DNA from: JACRCT01 sp049841135
GTDB taxonomy: Bacteria; Myxococcota; Myxococcia; Myxococcales; UBA5297
NCBI GenBank assembly: GCA_049841135.1
Contig: JASGHK010000004.1
Location: forward strand, 1,302,001-1,366,000
Reading direction: 5' to 3'
Length of the DNA stretch: 64,000 nt
Below the pieces are notes generated by a model. It had not been told where the DNA came from. It did not search any database and saw only the letters and a program-made list of their open reading frames with translations. How positions within the stretch are numbered: the first letter of the stretch is position 1; each line of letters opens with the position of its first letter. Shown piece after piece: positions 10,791-17,521 of the stretch. The translations under genes and the position numbers were made by a program.

Positions 10791-11651
10791 ATGATTACCC
10801 GCATCGTCACGCACCCCGGCAGCGCTCACAAAGACGACTTCCTGGCCGTCAGCCTGCTCCTCGCGCGGCACCCTGTGCCGGTGACCCGGAGAACTCCGAC
10901 CTCCGACGAGCTCGCCGATCCGGCCATCTGCGTGGTGGACGTCGGCTACGAGCACGTCCCCGAGCGGATGAACTTCGACCACCACCAGTTCCCGCGCGAG
11001 GCCACGCCCACCTGCTCGCTCAGCCTCGTGCTGCGCCACTTCGGCCTCTACGAGGACGCCCGCCTCCTCTGCGACTGGCTCGAGCCGGCGGAGTGGCTGG
11101 ACGTCCGCGGGCCTGGCAAGACGGCCGAGTGGCTCGGCGTGAGCCCCGAGATCGTCTCGCGCCTGACCTCGCCCCTGGACGCCTCCCTGCTGCGGCGATT
11201 CGGCGCCGCGAGCGAGCACCGGCCGGGCGAGCCGCTCTGGGAGGTCATGCGGATGGTCGGCGCGGACCTGCTCGAGTTCCTCTCCGGGACCCGGCAGCGC
11301 GTCGAGTTCGTCGGGCGCCACGCGACGCTGTGGAAGCTCGCGGCGCAGTCAGAGTCCTTCGAGGTCGTCTTCCTTCCCCGCACCGAGCCGCTGGCCGCCG
11401 ATCCCTCGGCCGACACCGAGCGCTACGTGCGCACAGCAGGCCTGAGCGCGCGCGTGGCGGCGATCGTCTACCCGGACCGGCGCGCCGGTGGGTACGGCAT
11501 GGCCCGGTTCGACGACCACCCCAAGCTCGACTTCTGCCGCGTCGCGGGCGAGCCCGACGTGCACTTCACGCACCCGTCCGGCTTCCTCTGCAAGACCTCG
11601 GCGACCTCGGCCGAGCGGCTCCAGGAATTGCTGCGCGGCGCCTGGCGCTAA
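10791..11651 (+). CDS. MYG1-family DHH-type metal-dependent exonuclease/phosphoesterase
   Basis: 286 residues. Motifs of the MYG1/UPF0160 family are in order: THPGSAHKDDFLA (residues 6-18), VVDVGYEH (~48), and the MNFDHHQF core (~61), followed by a C-terminal domain with YGMARFDDHPKLDF. In this family the Asp and His residues bind metal ions, and eukaryotic MYG1 is a 3'-5' RNA exonuclease; bacterial roles are less clear. The length is typical. No signal peptide. It is monocistronic and followed by the tRNA-like array on the opposite strand. Confidence 0.9.
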   Translation: MITRIVTHPGSAHKDDFLAVSLLLARHPVPVTRRTPTSDELADPAICVVDVGYEHVPERMNFDHHQFPREATPTCSLSLVLRHFGLYEDARLLCDWLEPAEWLDVRGPGKTAEWLGVSPEIVSRLTSPLDASLLRRFGAASEHRPGEPLWEVMRMVGADLLEFLSGTRQRVEFVGRHATLWKLAAQSESFEVVFLPRTEPLAADPSADTERYVRTAGLSARVAAIVYPDRRAGGYGMARFDDHPKLDFCRVAGEPDVHFTHPSGFLCKTSATSAERLQELLRGAWR

Positions 11652-11671
11652 GGCGAACGGCGAAGAGCGGT

Positions 11672-11744
11672 TAGTGGGGGCCGGATTCGAACCGGCGTCC
11701 TCCGGATTCGTAGTCCGGCGCGACGGCCACTGCGCTACCCCGCG
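11672..11744 (-). tRNA. tRNA-like sequence 1, anticodon loop ACG (Arg)
   Basis: On the minus strand this 73-base sequence has a TA at 8-9, a D-arm with AGTGG, a 5-bp anticodon stem (CCGGA/TCCGG) with a 7-base loop CTACGAA, a 5-base variable loop, and a perfect T-arm GCCGG-TTCGAAT-CCGGC. The acceptor stem pairs well only at its lower four G-C pairs (GGGG/CCCC); the outer pairs are mostly mismatched, and no CCA is encoded. It may be a real but unusual tRNA-Arg or a tRNA-like/pseudo-tRNA element, as its body is almost identical to the next two copies. Confidence 0.55.
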
Positions 11745-11841
11745 CGGACTATACCCAAGCCTTCGGCCGCATGCCGGCCGCGGGCTGCTTGACCCGTCGC
11801 TGGCTCGGTCCTGGGGTCAGATTGCCGGGCCGATGGTTGAT

Positions 11842-11914
11842 AAATGGGGGCCGGATTCGAACCGGCATCCTCCGGATTTGGAGTCCGGCGCGACGGCCAT
11901 TGCGCTACCCCGCG
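11842..11914 (-). tRNA. tRNA-like sequence 2, anticodon loop CCA (Trp)
   Basis: Same architecture and nearly the same sequence as copy 1, 170 bases away. The anticodon loop is CTCCAAA (anticodon CCA, tryptophan) closed by CCGGA/TCCGG, and the T-arm is perfect. The acceptor stem is again sound only in the four lower pairs, with no encoded CCA. Sharing a body with an ACG-anticodon copy is odd, since genuine Trp and Arg tRNAs normally differ throughout. Confidence 0.5.
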
Positions 11915-11965
11915 CGGACTATACCCACACCTCAGGTCGCTGCCGGGCCGATGAAACGAGTTGAA

Positions 11966-12039
11966 ATACGGGGGCCGGATTCGAACCGGCGTCCTCCGAA
12001 GCTGGCAGCCCGGCGCGACGGCCACTGCGCTACCCCGCG
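11966..12039 (-). tRNA. tRNA-like sequence 3, anticodon loop GCC (Gly), one extra base
   Basis: Third copy of the array, beginning 10 bases after the stop of the WGR gene on the same strand. As written the anticodon loop has 8 bases (CTGCCAGC); the strand reads AGCTTC there. Removing one T (AGCTC) restores a normal 7-base CTGCCAG loop with anticodon GCC and a CCGGG/CTCGG stem. The acceptor stem pairs somewhat better than in copies 1 and 2 (C3-G70 and G2-U71). The extra base fits the artefact described for protein genes in this window. Confidence 0.5.
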
Positions 12040-12049
12040 ACAGAATCCT

Positions 12050-12716
12050 TCAAAACGCCGAGCCCGGGCACTTCTGCTTGAGCGGCCCCAGCACCTTCAT
12101 CCCGCGCGCCTCGATCCGCCGCAACGTCTTCGGTCGGGCGAGGAGTGCCTTCTCCCACGTCTGGTAGGAAGGGTACGGCGTATCCGTGACCACCAGCTCC
12201 TCCACCGCCAGCAGCGAAGGATGGCGGAAGAGCCGAATCAGGAGCCTTCCGTCTTGGCAGGCCCTGCAATGCACCTTGCGCACGTAGCCCAGCCACCACT
12301 CCAGCTCCATCGGCTTCATCCAGTCCGGTGCAAGCTGCCAGGGATGGTTGGCGAGCAGGTCGTCGAACGCCACGCCCGACGCCATCCGGGTGATCAGCTC
12401 GCCGCGAGGATCCTGCTGCTCGAGCAGCCAGTCGGCGTAGACGAGCCGCGCCGCAGCGTCCTTGGGGTTCTCGACGATGGCCGCCTCGAGCTCCGGGTGG
12501 TGCCGCCCGAGGCGGTAGCCCTTCTTCTCGAGGCGCCGCACCTGGATCGTCAGCGCCCGCTCGGCGTCCGCGCCCTCCTCGAGCTCCTCGAGTCGAGTCG
12601 TCCCCGGCTTTCCGAGCTGACCGTAGGTCCGCTCGAGGACGTATCCGCCCAGCGTGAGCTCGAGCTCGACGAAGCTTCCCTGGCGCTCGAGATGGATCCG
12701 CTCGCGGGAAGCTCAC
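12050..12716 (-). CDS. WGR-domain protein with TIGR02996-like segment, start region carries a frame break
   Basis: The likely start is the GTG that overlaps the stop of the SDR gene (GTGA). Five bases in, the coding strand reads GAGCTTC; with GAGCTC the frame opens as MSSRERIHLERQGSFVELEL and runs 221 residues to the stop. Residues ~5-70 match a WGR domain (GGYVLERTYGQLGKPG, then RRLEKKGYR). Residues ~80-110 (PKDAAARLVYADWLLEQQDP) match the TIGR02996 segment found in many myxobacterial proteins. WGR domains occur in PARP and MolR-like proteins and often bind nucleic acid; here the role is unknown. Coupled to the SDR gene. Confidence 0.8.
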
Positions 12717-13990
12717 CAGGGCACCTCGACGAAGTCCTTGAGCAGCACCCCGGACAGCGGCCGGCCCGCAATCCCTTCGGCAATGGGGTGGAGGATGCGC
12801 GCGGCACAGTCCTCCGCTTCGAGGGGCATCAGGACCCGGGATGACTCGACGTACTTGCCTTCCGCCGACATCCAGCCCGGGTCGACGCTCACCATGTGGA
12901 TTCCGTCGGCCGCGAGGTCCGCCGCGGACGTCCGGGTGAGCATGTTGAGCGCCGCCTTGGCCATGTTGTTGTGCGGGTGGCGGACCGTCTTCTCCTGGCG
13001 GGCGAACTGCCCCTCGACCGCGCTGACGTTGACGATGTACCGGTCCGCGAAGGGCGAGCGCGCGAGGTTGTCGCGCAGCAAGCTGCAGATGAGGAAGGGG
13101 GCGATGGCGTTGACCACCTGCACCTCCACCATCTCCACCGGCGCGATCTCCCCCAGCGACTGCACCCAGCTGTCCTCCCAATCCAGATCGAGCCGCTCGA
13201 GGCTCGTCTGGGCCAGCAGCGGCACCAGCGCCTCGGCAACGGAAGACGGGGCCTGAGGGCCCTCGGCGCAGGCCTCCGCGCGCTCGAGGGCGTGGAGCTC
13301 CTGGAAGTACGACGGCGGGTGCCAGACCGACTGCGCGGCGTTGTTGATGACGATGTCGAAGGCGGGCCCTCGGCGCCAGGCCTCGAGCGCGTCCAGGAGC
13401 CGTCGCAAATCCCGGAAGTCGAGCCCGTGGATGTGAAGCCGGTCTCTCCATCGCTCCGCATCGGGCTCGGCGCCATAGCGTCGGGCGGCATCGCGCGGGA
13501 AGCGGGTGGTGAGGTGCACCTCGGCGCCGGCGCGGAGCATGCGCAGCGCGATCGCCTGGCCGATCTTCACGCGGCCACCGGTCAGCAGCGCGCGGCGTCC
13601 CTCGAGCACGATGGGCCGGTCGCGCATCGCCAGCGACTTCGCCCCGCACTCCGGACACATCGACGGGTACCAGGGATGAAGCTCGACATACGGCCGCTTG
13701 CAGGCGTAGCAGGCCCGTTCGCGCTGGAGCCGGCCGGGGCTCGCGCCGGACGAGGGGGCGCCGGACGTCGCGCCGAGGCGCTTCTTTTCGAGCCCGGTCC
13801 TCTGGGTCAAAGCGGCGTCGCCGGCGCGCGTCTTGAGGCTCCGCTCGAGGCGCCGCTTCTTCTTCGCCGACTTCGCCAGGTGCGCGACCGCGCGCTCCAG
13901 GGCCAGGAACTCCGGCGAGGAGGGCTCGAGGTCATGGGTGGACTCGAGGAGCGCGAGGACCGTCGCGAGCTGTTCTGGTGTCACCGTCAC
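12713..13990 (-). CDS. SDR-family protein with N-terminal zinc ribbon, catalytic Tyr not conserved
   Basis: 425 residues from a GTG. Residues 1-90 are charged and helical; residues ~91-115 form a zinc-ribbon-like CYACK...CPECG. A Rossmann domain follows, with ALLTGGRVKIGQAIALRML (~135), a DIVINNAAQS block and VNVSAVEGQF. The usual catalytic YxxxK is replaced by NNMAKAAL: the Lys is kept and the Tyr position is Asn. Related proteins with an HPHxNMAKAALNM stretch are known as a distinct SDR group. NAD(P)-dependent oxidoreductase activity is therefore uncertain. First gene of a two-gene operon with the WGR protein. Confidence 0.88.
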   Translation of the reverse strand: MTVTPEQLATVLALLESTHDLEPSSPEFLALERAVAHLAKSAKKKRRLERSLKTRAGDAALTQRTGLEKKRLGATSGAPSSGASPGRLQRERACYACKRPYVELHPWYPSMCPECGAKSLAMRDRPIVLEGRRALLTGGRVKIGQAIALRMLRAGAEVHLTTRFPRDAARRYGAEPDAERWRDRLHIHGLDFRDLRRLLDALEAWRRGPAFDIVINNAAQSVWHPPSYFQELHALERAEACAEGPQAPSSVAEALVPLLAQTSLERLDLDWEDSWVQSLGEIAPVEMVEVQVVNAIAPFLICSLLRDNLARSPFADRYIVNVSAVEGQFARQEKTVRHPHNNMAKAALNMLTRTSAADLAADGIHMVSVDPGWMSAEGKYVESSRVLMPLEAEDCAARILHPIAEGIAGRPLSGVLLKDFVEVPW

Positions 13991-14099
13991 GAACCTGCCC
14001 TCAGGAGCCAGCCGGGAACATAGCCCGCCGGTCTATTGGGGGCGAGGAAGCCGCGGGGGGCGCCGCGGACCCGAGCACGAGCGAGCGCTCGTCCGGCGT

Positions 14100-15836
14100 T
14101 CAGGTCTGCTCGTCCTCGATGTTGACGATGAGCACCACGTAGCTCGCCCAGGGCTCGCCCTCGGACCGGCTGATCGCCACTGCGATGCCCACCCGCAGGT
14201 CCGAGCTGCGCAGGAGCTCCGGGGCGAACTTCAGCTCCTCGAGAGAGGAGGTCTGGAACATGAAGGCGTGCATCCTGGCCGGTCGCGAGCGGCGCCCTTT
14301 GAGGGCGGACATGAAGCGGTTCATGGCCTCGCGACCTTGGACGTGCCCGCTCTTCAGGTCCGCCTCCACCTGGGCCACCGCGGCGTCGACGCCCTCCAGC
14401 GCCCGAGGGGCGCTGCGCCCTTCCGCCGCGCGCGCCTTGGCGAGCGCCTCGAAGACCTTGGCGCGGTCCGTCGCGGTCGCGGCCTGCTCGAAGTGCGCGT
14501 AGGTGGCCAGCACCGCGGCCAGGCCCTTGGCCTCGGACACCTGCAGGGTCCCGATGGCAAGGGTGCGCGCCTCCGGATCGAGCAGCGTCTCGCGGCCGAT
14601 GGGGAGCTGCAGCGAGGTCGCGAGCAGCCGCGCTGGCTGGTCGGTGCCGCCGATGGAGTTGCTGACGACGTGCCCGTAGCGCACGAGCCCGTCGACGCTC
14701 CAGCCGGCCTGCATGCCGATCATCACCATGTCCGCCACGGAGGCCGGCTCCAGCCCCTGGACCGAGGCGAAGTAATGCGGGACGAGGGCCGCGGCGGTGG
14801 CGCTCTGCGGCGCGGAGAACTCGACCGGCTTGAGCCCCGCCTCGCTGCGGACGGCGTTGAGCAACCCCGCGAAGGTCGCCTCGAAGGCCCCGGCGGCGAG
14901 GGTGGCGCCCTCGTAGGACGGGCTCGCGTACCGCGCACCGTCGCCCGCGCCGGGGAGGACCAGCAGCCCCAGCACCTCGCGCGCCAGCACCCGGTTCGGC
15001 TGACGCGCCATCACCTGGATCCAGGCCGTCTGGTCACGCTCCTCCGCCGGGCACTTGAAGTGGAAGGCGGGCGGGCGCACCGCGGGATCGTCCTGGCACT
15101 CGGCCCAGCCGAAGCGGCCGCGCGTCACCAGCGCGCGCAGGTCCTCGGCCTGCTCGAGGCTCTCGCCGCGCAGCTCCACTTGCCCCGCCACCGGACGCAT
15201 CGGCATGGTCTCGACATGCGCCGCGCGAACCCCCGTCGCCACCATGGCGATGGCCCGGTCGCCCTTCCGGCCGAACCAGACACCTGCCAGGCGCTGGCCG
15301 CTCGAGACGGACTTCTTCACGAAGTCCTGGTACTGCGTCTTCCAGTGCTCGAAGACCTCGGCATCGCTCGCGCGCGCGTCGACCTTACTCGAAAGGTAGG
15401 CGGTCCCGACGGACACGACCGGGGCTCCGCACCGTCCGGCCAGGTACTTGCGCAGGCGGTCGCCTGGGATGGCGTTTCGCTCGAGCCAGAAGTGGCCGGC
15501 TTCCCGCGCCACGCAGTCCATGGCCGCCGAGATCATCACCATCCCGGGCCGCGCCTTGGCCGCCTCCACGAGCGCCGCAGCCCACGGACCGGCCTCGCTT
15601 CCCGCCGCGAGGCCGATCGAGTCCGGCAACGGCCCGATGAGATCCCACGCGTCGACCTCGCCTGCGTCGTCGCCGAAGATGGCCTTGTCCGCCGGCGCCG
15701 GACTCGCCGCGAGTTGTTCGAGCTTCTCGCGCGTCGGGAAGCCAGAACGGGTGGAGTCCTTCGAGGAGCCGGAAGTCGAGGTGGTTGCGCAGGCGCTCGA
15801 CAGGAGCGCGAGGGCGACGACGAGGTGCTTGGACAT
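14100..15836 (-). CDS. Lipoprotein, possible CAP-like domain, function unknown
   Basis: 578 residues from an ATG preceded by GGAGGG. The N-terminus is a lipoprotein signal (LVVALALLSSACATT) with the lipobox Cys at ~16, followed by a Ser/Thr-rich spacer. A central segment, LLNAVRSEAGLKPVEFSAPQ then ALVPHYFASV, resembles the start of CAP/SCP-family domains, although their full His/Glu set cannot be identified. The C-terminal third is helical and ends with a beta-rich piece (WASYVVLIVNIED). It appears monocistronic, divergent from two small membrane-protein genes. Confidence 0.72.
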   Translation of the reverse strand: MSKHLVVALALLSSACATTSTSGSSKDSTRSGFPTREKLEQLAASPAPADKAIFGDDAGEVDAWDLIGPLPDSIGLAAGSEAGPWAAALVEAAKARPGMVMISAAMDCVAREAGHFWLERNAIPGDRLRKYLAGRCGAPVVSVGTAYLSSKVDARASDAEVFEHWKTQYQDFVKKSVSSGQRLAGVWFGRKGDRAIAMVATGVRAAHVETMPMRPVAGQVELRGESLEQAEDLRALVTRGRFGWAECQDDPAVRPPAFHFKCPAEERDQTAWIQVMARQPNRVLAREVLGLLVLPGAGDGARYASPSYEGATLAAGAFEATFAGLLNAVRSEAGLKPVEFSAPQSATAAALVPHYFASVQGLEPASVADMVMIGMQAGWSVDGLVRYGHVVSNSIGGTDQPARLLATSLQLPIGRETLLDPEARTLAIGTLQVSEAKGLAAVLATYAHFEQAATATDRAKVFEALAKARAAEGRSAPRALEGVDAAVAQVEADLKSGHVQGREAMNRFMSALKGRRSRPARMHAFMFQTSSLEELKFAPELLRSSDLRVGIAVAISRSEGEPWASYVVLIVNIEDEQT

Positions 15837-15945
15837 TGGGGTCCCTCCGGCTGCACCCATACCGTTCGTCCCTCTGGCCGTCCACCACAGTCCGCGTTGG
15901 CCGACTTCGCGCATGGCCCGCGCGGCCCTCGTGCCAAGATGAGCC

Positions 15946-16341
15946 ATGTCAGACGTCCCGTCGCCGGCCCCGGCCGCCCGCTGCGCCGCGCACCCCGAGC
16001 GTGAAGCGAGCGAGGTCTGTGCCCGCTGTGGAGCATTCCTGTGCCCGGAGTGCCGCAAGTGGTTCTCCGAGAGGCCCGTCTGCGCGCCGTGCCGCCGCTG
16101 GTACGAGGCCGAGGGTCCGTCGCGCGAGGCGCTGCTCTCGCTCATCCTGGTGACCGCGGGCTTCTGCCTGCTCGTCCCCGGGATCGCCGGGCTGGTGCTG
16201 GCGCACCGCGAGCTGGCGCGCGCCCGGCGCGGCGAATCGACCGAGTCCTCGCGGTCCTATGCCTCGCTTGCACGGACCCTGGGCTGGTGCGAGGCTGCCC
16301 TCCTCGTCTTCGTGGTCGTCGCGCTCGTCTGGCAATCCTGA
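15946..16341 (+). CDS. Zinc-finger (B-box-like) small membrane protein
   Basis: 131 residues. The N-terminus holds a cysteine/histidine cluster (CAAHPEREASEVCARCGAF, CPECRKW, CAPCRRW) typical of B-box-type zinc-binding segments attached to bacterial membrane proteins. Two membrane segments follow (LLSLILVTAGFCLLVPGIAG and AALLVFVVVALVW). The zinc module would face the cytoplasm. Twenty-one bases separate it from the next gene, so they are probably co-transcribed. Role unknown. Confidence 0.82.
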   Translation: MSDVPSPAPAARCAAHPEREASEVCARCGAFLCPECRKWFSERPVCAPCRRWYEAEGPSREALLSLILVTAGFCLLVPGIAGLVLAHRELARARRGESTESSRSYASLARTLGWCEAALLVFVVVALVWQS

Positions 16342-16362
16342 TCCCTTTCGCGGGGGTGTTCC

Positions 16363-17024
16363 GTGCCGCAGCAGAAGTACGCGCTCGAGGAAGGCGCGCC
16401 CAAGCGCCTGGAGATCTCCTGGAAGGGCATGTTCAAGGAGCTGCGGGTCGTCCTCGACGGCCGCGAGCTGGGCGTGATCCCGGACAAGAAAGCGCTGGAG
16501 GCCGGCCAGGAAGCTTCCCGCTTCCCGACGGCGGTGTACTCCGGCTCAGCTTCAAGCAGAGCTTCTTCGGCGGCGGCGGCCTGCTGATCGAGAAGGACGG
16601 CGAGCCGCTCCCAGGCTCGGCAGGCGACCCGCTCACCGCGGTCAAGACCGCGGCCTACATCATCTACTTCCTCGCCGCGCTCAACCTGGTCATCGGCGTC
16701 GTCGGCATGGTGGTGAAGTCCGAGTTCCTGGAATCGATGGGCGTCGGCATCTTCAGCGTCATCAGCGCGGCCGTCTTCGCCGTGCTCGGGTTCTTCACCT
16801 TCCGGCGCTCGCTGGTCGCGCTGATCATCGCCATCGTCCTGTACGCGGCCGACGCGATCGTCAGCGTCGGCATGGCGGCCGCGGCGGGCGGCAAGCCGGG
16901 AGTCGGCGGCATCATCATGCGCATCTTCTTCCTGGCCGCGATGGTCAAGGGCGCCCAGGCGATGCTGGAGCTCAAGCGCAAGCAGAAGGCGGCAGCGGGC
17001 CCGAACCCGCTCGTGCGCTCGTAG
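16363..17024 (+). CDS. Membrane protein, 4 TM segments, frame break near 16510
   Basis: Starts at a GTG and is open for 50 codons; the downstream coding frame differs. At 16509-16518 the sequence reads GGAAGCTTCC; with GGAGCTCC (two bases fewer) the frame joins as AGQELPLPDGGVLRL, giving 219 residues. The N-terminal domain is soluble and beta-rich (LEISWKGMFKELRVVLDG). Four hydrophobic segments follow (AYIIYFLAALNLVIGVVGMV, GVGIFSVISAAVFAVLGFF, LVALIIAIVLYAADAIVSVG, IIMRIFFLAAMV). Function unknown; likely in operon with the zinc-finger membrane protein. Confidence 0.8.
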
Positions 17025-17049
17025 CGCCCAGTAGCTCGCCCCCAAGAAC

Positions 17050-17069
17050 CCGGAGCGCTCGGGCTCCGG
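17050..17069 (+). terminator. Hairpin downstream of the 4-TM protein gene
   Basis: CCGGAGC and GCTCCGG flank a six-base loop, 25 bases after the stop codon. Seven G/C-rich pairs, no T-run; plausible terminator only. Confidence 0.4.
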
Positions 17070-17187
17070 CGCGACTTGCGTCAGGTACGTCGGGATTCGC
17101 AAACGGCGACGCGAGGGCACTGAGCACCCCGCGCTCGTCGAGGACCGCGCCATTGGCGCATGCGGCGGCCCTGCGATCCTCCCTCGT

Positions 17188-17238
17188 GAGGAGCGACGGT
17201 GGCGGAGCCTCGAGCTCCAACGCCTGGCCCGTACGCGG
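17188..17238 (-). pseudogene. Fragment of an RluA-type pseudouridine synthase 3' end
   Basis: This 51-bp stretch matches 19734-19784, inside the C-terminus of the RluA-family gene, with four mismatches. On the minus strand it encodes PRTGQALELEAPPP, the characteristic tail motif (H-PRTG-x-LxLEAP) of RluA enzymes. No other RluA motifs surround it, so it looks like a relic of a second copy or a small duplication. Confidence 0.5.
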
Positions 17239-17521
17239 CACGCCCGGAACATGGCCCGCCTTTCGCGATGCGAGAAAGCCGCGGGAGAGGAATGAGAGAC
17301 GTGAGGCTCGACCTGACGTGCGGAGCGACTTGCTGAAGATAGGCAGCTACTTTGTGACATGAGTCCGGCGAGGAGGTTGAGCCAAGGACTCCGTGCCTCG
17401 CTGTGCGACACGCTTGCCTCACCGAGCCGCGCGGTCCGGCTTGCCTTCCTTCGCGTCTCGGACAGGATCCCGCTCCCCGCTGGCAGCCGCGTCGCGCTGC
17501 CTACCCTCGAGGAAACCTCCC

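Larger units (their letters stand above)
17025..17521. other. Intergenic region with an RluA-tail fragment
   Basis: 497 bases with no intact gene. It contains a hairpin right after the upstream stop, a 51-bp match to the 3' end of the window's own RluA-type gene, and an A/T-richer segment (17290-17365) that may hold the promoter of the molybdopterin enzyme. ORFs in this stretch have no recognisable family. Confidence 0.5.
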
